Of a stretch of 64,000 nucleotides of DNA, positions 1-8,911 are shown piece by piece; positions within the stretch are counted from its first letter, which is position 1; each line of letters starts with the position of its first letter. The translations under genes were made by a program, and so were the position numbers. The DNA is from Janthinobacterium psychrotolerans (GTDB taxonomy: Bacteria; Pseudomonadota; Gammaproteobacteria; Burkholderiales; Burkholderiaceae_D). Where the stretch lies: positions 62,001 through 126,000 of the forward strand of contig NZ_LOCQ01000062.1 of NCBI RefSeq assembly GCF_001677885.1, read 5' to 3'. Below the pieces are notes generated by a model. It was given only the letters and a program-made list of their open reading frames with translations, did no database searches and was not told where the DNA came from.

Positions 1-2196
1 GCTCGGTACCGACAAGTCATTGGTGTAAGTGGCGTAGCGCTTGCCCACATAGTCTCCGATCAGCTGGAATTCCACCTCGCCCAGATTGGCGGTGGCGACG
101 AATTTATTGAGCCACTCGGGCGAACCGGGCACGTTCTTGCCGGCCGTCGGCACCAGGGTCGCGCCATTGAAGTAATTGTCCGCATATTGCGAGCGGTTGT
201 ACGACAGCGCATTGTAGAACGAAAAATTGTTGCCGAAGTGGACGGTGGCAGCCAGGTCGACGCCGTCCGTGCGCACGCTGCCGACGTTGGCCAGCACCGG
301 ATTGCCGCCGATAATCGACGAGATCACCGGCGTCGGGCTGATCTGCAGCAGACGGTTGCTGAAATCCACATGATAGACGCTGACCTGGCCGTCGATGGCG
401 GTGACGGCGCCCAGCTGCAGCGGATGGTTGCCGCGCAGACCCAGCTCATAGGTCAGCGCCGTTTCCGGCTTGGCGTCGCGCTTGAACAGGTCGAAGGCGG
501 CCTGGCTGGCCAGGCTCCACGGCGAGGCGCCGCCACCGCCGTAGGTGACGAACTGGCGCATGTTTTTCTGGAGATTGAAGTACAGCTGGTCTTGCGGCGT
601 GACATCCCAGCGCCCGCCGACCTGTGGCAAGAACCATTTTTTGGTGGTGATCGAACCGACCGGCAGGGCCGTCGAGCCGCCCGAAATCGCGCCCCGCGCC
701 GGCTGCACCGGGAACTGGCCGTCGGCAAACTGCAGGCTGGACTTGAAGCCGGCCTGCAGCGCGATATCCTGGCTGACCTTCCATTCGTCCTGCAAGTGCA
801 GCTGTACCACCTTGTTGTCGATCTCGCTGCCGTATTGCGTGATCAGCGGATTGCCGGGGCGGTCGTACGGCGAGGTCGGGTGGTTGACGTCGAGCGCATA
901 CCAGCGGCGGTAGGCCGAGGAACGGTTCTGTTCCAGCCACAGGCCCGCTTCCAGCTGATGCTCGCCGAGCTCCTTGCGCAGGGTGGAGATGAAACCGCCG
1001 CGCTTGATGTCGTATTCGGTGGTGCGCACGGCGTAGCCGGAATTGCCGAACACCTGCTTGAGGTTCTGATTCGGGTAGTACACGCCGAACAGCGCCGGCA
1101 GGCCGGCCACGCCGATCGGACCGGCCACCACGCCGGCGCCGTCATCCTTGTGGAAATAGACCTGGTTGGACCAGGTGGCGCCTTCGGCGAGGTTGGCGTC
1201 GAATTTGGCGTAGGCCAGGTAGTCGGTGCGCTGCGCGTCGCTGTAGTAATTGCGGTAGTTGTTGCCATCCGCCGCAGGCGTGGCGCCGGTCGGCGACAGG
1301 TAATTGAGGGCCGCGCCGAAGTTCGGGTACAGGAAGGGGCGCGTGTACGGCGCGCTGGTTTCGCCGGCCACGTGCACGGTGCTGTCTTCGTTCGGCTCGA
1401 TCTTGTCCGAGTAATTGAAGAACAGCGTCAGCTTGCCGGCCTCGCTGCGGTTGACGAACTTGGCGTTGAACTGGTCGCCGCCCTGGCGCGCGTCGAAGTC
1501 CCAGGCGCGCGCTTCGTGGTGCAGGATGGAAAAATAAGCGCTGCTGCCGTCGCCAAAGGCGCCCGTATCGTAGCGGGCAAAGGTGCGCGAGGTGCGGTGG
1601 CTGCCGACGGTTTGCTGCACGCTGGCGCCTTGCGTGGCCAGCGGGTCGCTTGAAAACGTTTCAATCGTGCCGCCCAGGTTGCTGGTCGAGGCGGTGGCCA
1701 GGTCGCCGGCGCCCGACGACAGCACCACGCTGCGCACGTTTTCGCTGATCACGGCGCGCTGCGGCGACAGGCCGTTGTAATTGCCGTACTGCTGGTCGCC
1801 GAGCGGCACGCCATCCATCGTATAGCCGAGTTGCTGGCCCGAAAAGCCATGCACGAACAGCGACAGGTTCTGCTCGTTGTTACCCCAGGGATCGGCGCTC
1901 TGGAAGCTCACGCCCGGCAGGGTTTGCAGCGCTTTCAATGGATTGGTGCCGGGCAAGATTTTCTGGATTTCATTCTTGCTCAGAGCCACCGACGAGCGCG
2001 TCTTGCGCGAAGAGATCTCCACGGTGGCCATCGGTGCGTTATCTTCGACCGGGGCAGCCATCTCGGTGGTGGCGGAAGCGACCGCAGCCGCCACGGCCGT
2101 TTGCGCCAGCGCAGGCAGGGCGCTGCCGGCGGCGCAGCCCAGCAGCAGGTTAAAGGAATGGCGGCGCAACGCCAGCGTCAGATTCGTGTTCATCAT
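1..2196 (-). CDS. TonB-dependent outer-membrane receptor (C-terminus cut by window edge)
   Basis: An open frame runs 732 codons from ATG ATG at 2196-2191 to base 1 without a stop, so the barrel's C-terminus lies outside the window. The N-terminus (MNTNLTLALRR, then a hydrophobic stretch ending ALAQ) looks like a signal peptide. A plug domain follows, with a TonB-box-like start, 'PLKALQTLPGVSFQS', 'MDGVPLGDQQYG' and 'NLGGTIETFSS'. The rest is aromatic-rich, beta-barrel-like sequence. Family members import siderophores or other scarce ligands using energy from TonB-ExbBD; the ligand cannot be told here. Two tandem ATGs make the start uncertain by one codon, and no strong ribosome binding site precedes them. 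Confidence 0.9.
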   Translation of the reverse strand, partial: MMNTNLTLALRRHSFNLLLGCAAGSALPALAQTAVAAAVASATTEMAAPVEDNAPMATVEISSRKTRSSVALSKNEIQKILPGTNPLKALQTLPGVSFQSADPWGNNEQNLSLFVHGFSGQQLGYTMDGVPLGDQQYGNYNGLSPQRAVISENVRSVVLSSGAGDLATASTSNLGGTIETFSSDPLATQGASVQQTVGSHRTSRTFARYDTGAFGDGSSAYFSILHHEARAWDFDARQGGDQFNAKFVNRSEAGKLTLFFNYSDKIEPNEDSTVHVAGETSAPYTRPFLYPNFGAALNYLSPTGATPAADGNNYRNYYSDAQRTDYLAYAKFDANLAEGATWSNQVYFHKDDGAGVVAGPIGVAGLPALFGVYYPNQNLKQVFGNSGYAVRTTEYDIKRGGFISTLRKELGEHQLEAGLWLEQNRSSAYRRWYALDVNHPTSPYDRPGNPLITQYGSEIDNKVVQLHLQDEWKVSQDIALQAGFKSSLQFADGQFPVQPARGAISGGSTALPVGSITTKKWFLPQVGGRWDVTPQDQLYFNLQKNMRQFVTYGGGGASPWSLASQAAFDLFKRDAKPETALTYELGLRGNHPLQLGAVTAIDGQVSVYHVDFSNRLLQISPTPVISSIIGGNPVLANVGSVRTDGVDLAATVHFGNNFSFYNALSYNRSQYADNYFNGATLVPTAGKNVPGSPEWLNKFVATANLGEVEFQLIGDYVGKRYATYTNDLSVPS

Positions 2197-2291
2197 GGCC
2201 TGTGGTATATGTGGGGGACAATACAAGCTGGGCAGCGTAACGGCAGGGCGTGACGCGCTGATGACGAACTGGTGACGGATCGATGACAGCC

Positions 2292-2318
2292 AAAAAACGC
2301 CGCCAGGACGGCGGCGTT
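2292..2318 (-). terminator. Rho-independent terminator of hslO
   Basis: A perfect 9-bp stem (AACGCCGCC / GGCGGCGTT) with a 5-nt loop is followed on the minus strand by six T residues. It begins 22 bases after the hslO stop and separates hslO from the receptor promoter region. Confidence 0.85.
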
Positions 2319-2339
2319 CAGATGCGATGCTGAATAGAA

Positions 2340-3320
2340 TTAATTGATGCTGGTCGCCGGCGGGATCAGCACTTCGGCCGGCGCATCGGTAATGAACAGC
2401 TGCGCACAATCGACCTTGTCGAAATCATAGTGCAGGCCGCAGAAGTCGCAATTCACGCCCACATGGCCGATTTCGGCCAGCGTGTCGTTGACTTCCTGTT
2501 CGCCCAGCATCTTGAGCATATTGCCGACTTTTTCGCGGGTGCAAGTGCAATGGAAACTCGGGTGCAGCGGCTCGAACACGCGGATCGTTTCTTCCCAGAA
2601 CAGGCGCTGCATCAGGGTGTCGATATCGGTGGCCAGGATTTCTTCCTCTTTCAGGGTCGAGGCCAGCATCACGGCGCGGTTCCAGGTGTCGAGCGCATCT
2701 TCTTCCGACACCGGCGTCGCTTCGGCCTTGCCGCCGTGGTGCGGCAGCTTTTGCAGCAGCAGGCCGCGCGAGGTGGTGTCGTCGGTGGCCAGCCACAAAC
2801 GCGTGTCGAGCTGCTCAGAGCGCAACATGTAGTTTTCAATCACGGTCGCCATATCGTCGCCGTCGAGCGGCACGATGCCCTGGTAAGGCTGCTGGCCCGG
2901 CACCTTGTCGGCCGGATCGAGCGTGATGATGAAGCGGCCCTTGCCGTTGGCGTTCATCAGCTGCGGCACGGTGGCGCCGTCAACGATCTCGGCGTCCGTG
3001 TCGAGCTTGGCGGTGGCGCGCAGGCGCAGGTCGGAGTCGCACTCGACCACCATCAGGCGCACCGGGCCGTCGCCGTGGATCTGCATGATGATGGAGCCGT
3101 TGAATTTCAGGTTGGCCGACAGCAGGGCGGCGGCCGCCACCATTTCGCCGAGCACTTTTTTCACGGCCAGCGGGTAGGCGTGGCGCGTGACCACTTCCTG
3201 CCAGGTGTGCGAGACGTCGATGAACTGGCCGCGCACGGCGGCGTTATCGAAAATAAATTTTTGCAGCGTATCCTGGCCTGCGATGGGGGCGGTGATCGCG
3301 CCGCTGGTGTCAGTAGTCAT
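2340..3320 (-). CDS. hslO: Hsp33 redox-regulated chaperonin HslO
   Basis: A 326-aa protein matching the Hsp33 family along its length. The C-terminal zinc/redox switch is intact: C258-T-C260 and C291-D-F-C294. The 31-residue gap between the pairs equals that of E. coli Hsp33. Oxidation of these cysteines is known to release zinc and turn on the cytoplasmic holdase. The N-terminus is about 25 residues longer than in E. coli. The upstream gene ends only 5 bases before this start, so the two are probably cotranscribed. A strong terminator follows. Confidence 0.96.
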   Translation of the reverse strand: MTTDTSGAITAPIAGQDTLQKFIFDNAAVRGQFIDVSHTWQEVVTRHAYPLAVKKVLGEMVAAAALLSANLKFNGSIIMQIHGDGPVRLMVVECDSDLRLRATAKLDTDAEIVDGATVPQLMNANGKGRFIITLDPADKVPGQQPYQGIVPLDGDDMATVIENYMLRSEQLDTRLWLATDDTTSRGLLLQKLPHHGGKAEATPVSEEDALDTWNRAVMLASTLKEEEILATDIDTLMQRLFWEETIRVFEPLHPSFHCTCTREKVGNMLKMLGEQEVNDTLAEIGHVGVNCDFCGLHYDFDKVDCAQLFITDAPAEVLIPPATSIN

Positions 3321-3325
3321 GTGTT

Positions 3326-3850
3326 TTATCCAATCTTCTTGAGTTGCGTATTAAATAGCTGGCCGCGCTGCACATAGTTGAGAGCATTGCCTTGCAGCCT
3401 GGTGATATCGTCCGCCGTCAGGGTGCGCACGGCCTTGGCCGGCGTGCCGATGATCAGCATATTGTCGGGAAATTCCTTGCCTTCGGTGACCAGCGCGCCG
3501 GCGCCGACCAGGCAATTTTTGCCGATCTTGGCGCCGTTGAGCACCACCGCCTGGATGCCGATCAGCGCGCCGTCGCCGATGGTGCAGCCGTGCAGCATGG
3601 CCTGGTGGCCGATGGTGACGTTCTGCCCCACGTCGAGCGGATAGCCGGGGTCGGTATGCAGCACCGCGCCTTCCTGCACATTGCTGTTGGCGCCGACCGT
3701 GATGCGCTCATTGTCGCCGCGCAAGGTGGCGCCGAACCACACCGAGGTGTTTTCATGCAAGGTCACCTTGCCGATCACATTGGCGGTGTCGGCAACAAAC
3801 GCGGAAGCATCAATCCGCGGCGCGTCGGCGCCCAATTGGTAGAGTGTCAT
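3326..3850 (-). CDS. Gamma carbonic anhydrase family protein (YrdA-like)
   Basis: A 174-aa protein with the hexapeptide-repeat pattern of the left-handed beta-helix fold ('NVIGKVTLHENTSVWFGATL', 'GALIGIQAVVLNGAKIG'). The histidines typical of gamma-class metal sites are present (VTIGHQAMLHGC). A longer frame extends upstream to 3928, but the family N-terminus begins at MTLYQLGADAPRID, so 3850 was chosen. Bacterial YrdA-type members often have weak or no measured carbonic anhydrase activity, so the role is uncertain. It lies 5 bp upstream of hslO in the same transcription unit. Confidence 0.9.
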   Translation of the reverse strand: MTLYQLGADAPRIDASAFVADTANVIGKVTLHENTSVWFGATLRGDNERITVGANSNVQEGAVLHTDPGYPLDVGQNVTIGHQAMLHGCTIGDGALIGIQAVVLNGAKIGKNCLVGAGALVTEGKEFPDNMLIIGTPAKAVRTLTADDITRLQGNALNYVQRGQLFNTQLKKIG

Positions 3851-3937
3851 GATGAGCCTGAGGCTAGGGTGGAAAGGCCGGGGAACCGCTATTTTACGCT
3901 GTTGCAAGACAAGCCAGAACGGCGGCAAGCGATCCGG

Positions 3938-3943
3938 TATAAT
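3938..3943 (+). promoter_or_regulatory. Candidate -10 element for the alpha/beta hydrolase gene
   Basis: A perfect TATAAT lies 85 bp upstream of the 4029 start codon, in the gap between divergent genes. No good -35 hexamer is seen at 16-18 bp, so this is only a candidate. Confidence 0.4.
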
Positions 3944-4028
3944 TAAGAACGGTCGTACTTTTATGGCGGTACATTACTTTCAGACACAGCATGTGGCGAC
4001 GCCTGCGCCACTTTCAAGGTAGCTACTC

Positions 4029-4910
4029 ATGAAACTTTCTCGTTCCGAATTCATCAACATCCGCGGCGCGCGCGTCCATGTGCGCCACTGGGGCCGCGAA
4101 GGCGCACCGATGTTGTTCATGGTGCACGGCTGGATGGACGTGGCAGCCTCGTTCCAGTTTGTCGTCGATGCGCTCGAAGGCGACTGGCATGTGATCGCCC
4201 CCGACTGGCGCGGCTTTGGCCAGAGCGACTACACGCAGTCCGACACCTACTGGTTTCCCGACTACCTGGCCGACCTCGACGCCATGCTGCTGCATTACTC
4301 GCCCGACTCGCCGGTGCACCTGCTGGGCCACAGCATGGGCGCCAATGTGGCCGGCCTGTATGCGGGCGTGCGGCCGGAGCGCATCACCAGCTTCATCAAT
4401 CTCGAAGGCTTCGGCATGATGGCGACCCGGCCCGAGCAGGCGCCCGGCCGCTACGCCAAATGGCTGGACGAATTGCGCGCGCCGGCGCAGATGCGCAGCT
4501 ATCCGACCTTGCAGGCGGTGGCCGAGCGGCTGCAGAAGACCAATCCGCGCCTGACCGACGAGCGCGCCGCCTTCCTGGCCGAACACTGGTCGGTGCGCAA
4601 CGAAGCGGGCGAGTGGGATATCGCCGGCGACCCGCGCCACAAGCGCGTCAACCCCATGCTGTACCAGGTCGAGGAAGTGATGGCCTGCTGGCGCCGCATC
4701 AGTGCGCCGGTGCTGTGGGTAGAGGCGGCGGACACCAATATGTGGGAATGGATGGGGCCGAAAGAAAGCGCGCGCCTGGAAATCGACCGCCGCCTGGGCT
4801 TTTTGAAGGACGTGCGCTGCAAGATGATGGCGGACGCCGGCCATATGTTGCACCACGACCAGCCGCAAGCGCTGGCACGCCTGGTCGAGGAGTTCCTTGC
4901 TTCAATATGA
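4029..4910 (+). CDS. Alpha/beta-fold hydrolase
   Basis: A 293-aa cytoplasmic protein with alpha/beta hydrolase landmarks: the HGWMD oxyanion motif, the nucleophile elbow GHSMGAN, an acidic residue in 'WVEAADTN' and the catalytic histidine in 'DAGHMLHHDQP'. The lid segment between these is rich in Arg and Trp. The start follows an AAGGTAG ribosome binding site. The substrate cannot be read from the sequence. It heads the forward run leading to the PHP gene, about 100 bp downstream. Confidence 0.92.
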   Translation: MKLSRSEFINIRGARVHVRHWGREGAPMLFMVHGWMDVAASFQFVVDALEGDWHVIAPDWRGFGQSDYTQSDTYWFPDYLADLDAMLLHYSPDSPVHLLGHSMGANVAGLYAGVRPERITSFINLEGFGMMATRPEQAPGRYAKWLDELRAPAQMRSYPTLQAVAERLQKTNPRLTDERAAFLAEHWSVRNEAGEWDIAGDPRHKRVNPMLYQVEEVMACWRRISAPVLWVEAADTNMWEWMGPKESARLEIDRRLGFLKDVRCKMMADAGHMLHHDQPQALARLVEEFLASI

Positions 4911-5011
4911 CACAGACGTGATGCAGAAGAGACATCGGCGCTGCCGTGCCCCGGCAGGCAGCGTACAATGAAAACTTCCATCATTCACAGCCCTGCACGG
5001 TAATCTTACCC

Positions 5012-5845
5012 ATGCTTAAAGTCGACCTGCATTGCCATTCGAATATCTCCGACGGCGTCCTCGCACCGGCCGCCGTGGCCGCCTACGCGCGCAAGGCAGA
5101 CGTCGATGTCTGGGCGCTGACCGACCATGACGAAGTATCCGGCATTGCCGAGGCGCGCGTGGCGGCGGTGGAGCAGGGCATGCGGTTTGTGGCCGGCGTG
5201 GAAATTTCGATTACCTGGGCCGGCCAGACCGTGCACATCGTCGGCCTGCAGATCGACGAAAACGATCCCGGCCTGGTGCGCGGCCTGGACCAGACCCGTT
5301 CCGGGCGCGACGCGCGCGGGCGCGAAATCGCCCGCCAGCTCGATCTGGCCGGCATTCCCGGCGCCTATGAGGGCGCGCTGAAATTCGTCGGCAATCCCGA
5401 CCTGATGTCGCGCACCCACTTTGCCCGCTACATCGTGGAAACGGGCAAGTGCGCAAATATTCCCGACGTGTTCAAGAAATACCTGTCCGAAGGCAAGCCT
5501 GGCTATGTCGAGCACCGCTGGGCCAGCCTGGCCGATGCGGTGGGCTGGATACGCGGCGCCGGCGGCGTGGCCGTGATTGCCCATCCGGGCCGCTACCGCT
5601 TCAGCGACATGGCGCAGGGCGTGCTGTTTGATGAATTCAAGCAATTGGGTGGCGTGGCCATCGAAGTGGTGACGGGCAGCCATAGCCCGGACCAGTATCC
5701 GGAATATGCGCGCCTGGCCAACGATTACGGCTTTCTTGCCTCGCGCGGCACCGATTTCCATGCGCCGGGCGAGTCGCGCGTCGATTTTGCGCTGCTGCCG
5801 CCATTGCCGTCCAATGTCAAACCGATCTGGCACGACTGGTTTTAA
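5012..5845 (+). CDS. rnm: PHP-domain phosphoesterase (RNase AM / 3',5'-nucleotide bisphosphate phosphatase type)
   Basis: A 277-aa PHP protein. The start MLKVDLHCHSNISDG carries the first metal-binding HxH; 'ALTDHDEVSG', 'VIAHPGRY' and 'GTDFHAPGE' supply the remaining metal ligands. A frame from 4946 adds 22 non-conserved residues, so the Met next to the PHP motif was preferred. E. coli YciV (Rnm) trims 5' ends of rRNA and acts on 3',5'-bisphosphonucleotides. As in E. coli, a yciO gene is close by, here with htpX inserted between. The exact substrate is inferred from the family. Confidence 0.88.
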   Translation: MLKVDLHCHSNISDGVLAPAAVAAYARKADVDVWALTDHDEVSGIAEARVAAVEQGMRFVAGVEISITWAGQTVHIVGLQIDENDPGLVRGLDQTRSGRDARGREIARQLDLAGIPGAYEGALKFVGNPDLMSRTHFARYIVETGKCANIPDVFKKYLSEGKPGYVEHRWASLADAVGWIRGAGGVAVIAHPGRYRFSDMAQGVLFDEFKQLGGVAIEVVTGSHSPDQYPEYARLANDYGFLASRGTDFHAPGESRVDFALLPPLPSNVKPIWHDWF

Positions 5846-5871
5846 GTCGCTGCTAAGGCCGCTCTGGCAAG

Positions 5872-5899
5872 CTTGATAACAGCTGTATCATCCCTATCT
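5872..5899 (+). promoter_or_regulatory. Candidate sigma-32 promoter of htpX
   Basis: CTTGAT, a 14-bp spacer and CCCTATCT resemble the heat-shock consensus CTTGAA / CCCCATNT, with one mismatch in each box. It lies 34 bp upstream of the htpX start, and htpX is heat-shock controlled in E. coli. This is by eye only. Confidence 0.45.
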
Positions 5900-5932
5900 G
5901 ACTGTTATCGCACTGCTGCCGGAGCCATCGCC

Positions 5933-6814
5933 ATGAAACGAATTGTCCTGTTTATTGTCACCAACCTGGCCGTGATGCTGGTGCTCACGCTCGTCCTCAG
6001 TTTGCTCGGTGTCGGCAATCCGGCGCGCGGCAGCACCCTGAACCTGGGCAGCCTGATGGTGTTCTCCCTGGTGGTGGGTTTTACGGGTTCCATTATTTCC
6101 CTGTTGATCAGCAAACCGATGGCCAAGTGGAGCACCGGCGCGCGCGTGATCGACAACCCGAGCTCATCGACCGAGTTGTGGCTGGTCAATACCGTGCGCG
6201 CCCTGTCGGAGCGGGCCGGCATCGGCATGCCCGATGTGGCCGTGTACGACGGCGAGCCGAACGCGTTTGCCACCGGCGCCTTCAAGAACTCGGCCTTGGT
6301 GGCCGTGTCCACCGGTTTGCTGCAAAGCATGAACCGCGATGAGGTCGAGGCCGTGCTCGGTCACGAGATCGCCCACGTCGCCAATGGCGACATGGTCACC
6401 CTGACCCTGATACAGGGCGTGGTCAATACCTTCGTGGTGTTCATGGCGCGCGTGGTGGGCTTCTTTGTCGACAATATGCTGCTGAAAAACAGCAACCGCG
6501 AAGGCGGGCGCGGCATCGGTTATTTTGTGACCGTGATGGTCTGCGAAGTGCTGTTCGGCCTGCTGGCGTCCATCATCGTGGCCTGGTTTTCGCGCCAGCG
6601 CGAGTTCCGCGCCGATGCCGGTTCGGCCAAGCTCCTGGGCAGCCCGACGCCGATGATGCATGCGCTGGCGCGCCTCGGTGGCGTGGCGCCGGGCGCGCTG
6701 CCGCAGTCGATGCAGGCGCTGGGCATCAACGGCAAGGGCGGCTGGGGCGCCCTGTTCGCTACCCACCCTCCGCTGGAGGAACGCATCGCGGCGCTGCGCG
6801 GCGTACAATCATGA
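5933..6814 (+). CDS. htpX: Protease HtpX (M48 family, membrane zinc metalloprotease)
   Basis: A 293-aa inner-membrane protein. The start [16 protein letters not shown] begins the first membrane segment, and a second lies near residues 35-60. The zinc motif HEIAH is in '[14 protein letters not shown]'. Two more hydrophobic segments follow ('[18 protein letters not shown]' and '[20 protein letters not shown]'), then the third ligand region '[14 protein letters not shown]'. HtpX cooperates with FtsH in quality control of membrane proteins. The length matches the family. A candidate heat-shock promoter lies just upstream. Confidence 0.96.
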   Translation: MKRIVLFIVTNLAVMLVLTLVLSLLGVGNPARGSTLNLGSLMVFSLVVGFTGSIISLLISKPMAKWSTGARVIDNPSSSTELWLVNTVRALSERAGIGMPDVAVYDGEPNAFATGAFKNSALVAVSTGLLQSMNRDEVEAVLGHEIAHVANGDMVTLTLIQGVVNTFVVFMARVVGFFVDNMLLKNSNREGGRGIGYFVTVMVCEVLFGLLASIIVAWFSRQREFRADAGSAKLLGSPTPMMHALARLGGVAPGALPQSMQALGINGKGGWGALFATHPPLEERIAALRGVQS

Positions 6815-6852
6815 CATATCCATAAAAAACTGGTCCGCCAGTCAGTGAACCC

Positions 6853-7476
6853 ATGAGTCAATTTTTCCAGATTCACCCTGACAATCCACAATTGCGCCTG
6901 ATTAAGCAGGCCGCGCACATCATCCAGTCCGGCGGCGTGGTGGCCTTGCCCACCGACTCCTGCTACGCGCTGGTCTGCCAGCTCGACGACAAGGGCGCCG
7001 TCGAGCGCCTGCGGCGTATCCGCGGCATCGATGAAAAGCATCACCTGACCCTGCTGTGCCGCGACTTGAGCGAGCTGGGCGTGTATGCCCGCGTCGACAA
7101 TCGCCAGTTCCGCCTGCTCAAGGCGGCCACCCCGGGCGCCTACACCTTTATCCTGGAAGCGACCAAGGAAGTGCCGCGCCGCCTGAGCCATCCGTCGCGC
7201 AAGACCATCGGCCTGCGCGTGCCGGAGCACCGCATCGTGCAATGCCTGCTGGAAGAGCTGGGCCAGCCGCTGCTGGGCACCACCTTGATCATGCCCGGCG
7301 ACGAAGACAGCCTGACCGACGCCGATACCATCCGCGAGCGGCTGGAAAAGCTGGTCGACCTGATCGTCGACGGCGGCGCCTGCGCGCATGGGCCGACCAC
7401 CGTGATCGACCTGACCGGCGCCGAGCCTGAGGTGGTGCGCGTGGGCCGCGGCGATCCGGCCGCGCTGGGCTTGTAG
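6853..7476 (+). CDS. yciO: YciO/Sua5-family protein (L-threonylcarbamoyladenylate synthase fold)
   Basis: A 207-aa YrdC/Sua5-fold protein. The start MSQFFQIHPDNPQLRLI is nearly that of E. coli YciO. Motifs include 'GGVVALPTDSCYALVCQ', 'KHHLTLLCRDLSELG', 'KTIGLRVPEH' and 'GPTTVIDLT'. Sua5/TsaC proteins make threonylcarbamoyl-AMP for tRNA t6A; YciO members have the fold but a less certain role. The gene starts 38 bp after htpX and lies near the PHP gene, echoing the E. coli yciV-yciO pair. Confidence 0.9.
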   Translation: MSQFFQIHPDNPQLRLIKQAAHIIQSGGVVALPTDSCYALVCQLDDKGAVERLRRIRGIDEKHHLTLLCRDLSELGVYARVDNRQFRLLKAATPGAYTFILEATKEVPRRLSHPSRKTIGLRVPEHRIVQCLLEELGQPLLGTTLIMPGDEDSLTDADTIRERLEKLVDLIVDGGACAHGPTTVIDLTGAEPEVVRVGRGDPAALGL

Positions 7477-7546
7477 GCGAGAGCTTCACCTGCCTTTAAT
7501 GGCGGCATAAGAAAGTGACAAGGGCGCCTCTGGTAGAATCGCGGTC

Positions 7547-8224
7547 ATGAGCGATTTCAACACGATAGTCCAAACCGTCGCGGTGTACCTGGTGCCCGTC
7601 CTTTTTGCCATTTCCCTGCATGAGGCGTCGCACGGTTACGCCGCGCGCTATTTCGGCGACCCGACCGCGTCCAACGAGGGCCGGCTGAGCCTCAATCCGA
7701 TCCGCCATATCGACCCTTTCGGCACGGTGATCCTGCCGCTGCTGCTGTATTTCACGATACAGGTGCCGTTCGGCTATGCCAAGCCGGTGCCGGTCGACTT
7801 CAGCCGCCTGCGCAATCCGAAAAAGCAGATGGCCTGGGTGGCGTTTGCCGGGCCCGGTTCGAACTTCGTGATGGGCTTTGCCTGGATGATCGTTTTTGTC
7901 GTGCTGAGCGTGCTGCCGCCAAGCGAGATGGGGGCGTTTTTCCGCAAAATGGCGGGCGCCGGCGTCAGCGTCAATGCGGCCATGTTCGTCTTTAACATGA
8001 TCCCGGTGCCGCCGCTCGACGGCGGGCGCATCATGACCGGCATGTTGCCGATGTCGCTGGCGCGCCCCTACGCCAGCATCGAGCGCTACGGCATCTATGT
8101 GTTTGGCGCGCTGGTGCTGCTGATGTACCTGGGCGTACTGAATCGCTTCTTGCTGGCGGCCATCGAATTTGTCATCGGCATTTTCGTCACCCTGGTCACG
8201 CCGCTGACTGCCTTGCTGACCTAG
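7547..8224 (+). CDS. Site-2 protease family (M50) membrane metalloprotease
   Basis: A 225-aa polytopic membrane protein. The zinc motif HEASHG lies inside the first hydrophobic segment ('VLFAISLHEASHGYAARYFGD'). The second metal ligand is in 'FNMIPVPPLDGGRI', the LDG motif of S2P enzymes. There is no PDZ domain, so it is a minimal intramembrane protease. Its substrate is unknown. It is part of the forward housekeeping run between yciO and the methyltransferase. Confidence 0.93.
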   Translation: MSDFNTIVQTVAVYLVPVLFAISLHEASHGYAARYFGDPTASNEGRLSLNPIRHIDPFGTVILPLLLYFTIQVPFGYAKPVPVDFSRLRNPKKQMAWVAFAGPGSNFVMGFAWMIVFVVLSVLPPSEMGAFFRKMAGAGVSVNAAMFVFNMIPVPPLDGGRIMTGMLPMSLARPYASIERYGIYVFGALVLLMYLGVLNRFLLAAIEFVIGIFVTLVTPLTALLT

Positions 8225-8242
8225 GCTGCAAGCAATTAACTG

Positions 8243-8827
8243 ATGGAATTATCGATGCAAGCAACTGAGCAACACAACAATGCCGAGCTGATCTCCGGCT
8301 GGGTGCGCCGCTGGGCGCCACTGCTGCCGGGCGGCGAAGTGCTGGACCTGGCTTGCGGCAGCGGCCGCCATGCGCGCCACTTGGTCAGCCTCGGCCATAC
8401 GGTGATCGCCCTCGACCACGATCCTGAAATGCTGGAAAAAGCGGCCGGCACCGGCATCACCACCTCGCTGGTCGACCTGGAGGCGCCGGGCGCCGCCTGG
8501 CCTTTCGCCGCCGGCCGTTTTGCCGGCATTATCGTCACCAATTATCTGCACCGTCCCTTGCTGGAGGCGATGATTGCCAGCCTGGCGCCCGACGGTGTGT
8601 TGCTGTACGAAACCTTTGCCGCAGGCAATGAAGAGTTCGGCAAGCCATCGAACCCGCATTTCCTGCTGAAGGAAGGCGAACTGCTGGCCCTTGCCCTGGC
8701 GCAGGGCCTGCGCGTGGTGGCGTTTGAAGAGGGCCGCGTGGAGCAGCCAAAAGCTGCTCTGGTGCAACGAATTTGCGCCGTACGGCCGGATTTTCCACGG
8801 CTGGCGGCCTTGTTGCCAGCGTTTTGA
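8243..8827 (+). CDS. Class I SAM-dependent methyltransferase
   Basis: A 194-aa protein with the SAM-binding motif 'VLDLACGSGRHARHL' near residue 34, the acidic ribose-binding residue in 'VIALDHDPEML' and a later 'ADGVLLYETF'-like strand (seen as PDGVLLYETF). It resembles small TehB-like methyltransferases. In-frame ATGs at 8243 and 8255 are both possible and no strong ribosome binding site separates them. The target is unknown. It ends 84 bp before dapA. Confidence 0.87.
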   Translation: MELSMQATEQHNNAELISGWVRRWAPLLPGGEVLDLACGSGRHARHLVSLGHTVIALDHDPEMLEKAAGTGITTSLVDLEAPGAAWPFAAGRFAGIIVTNYLHRPLLEAMIASLAPDGVLLYETFAAGNEEFGKPSNPHFLLKEGELLALALAQGLRVVAFEEGRVEQPKAALVQRICAVRPDFPRLAALLPAF

Positions 8828-8911
8828 GCGGCGTTTCTACCTTACAATGCACCACAGGCGCGGGCTATCCGCTACAATCGTTGTTTTATTTATCGGCGCT
8901 ATAAACTTACT

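Noticed and set aside
187..1653. A 488-aa forward frame inside the TonB receptor
   Set aside because: The minus strand encodes a clear receptor over the same bases; the forward product has no recognisable domain.
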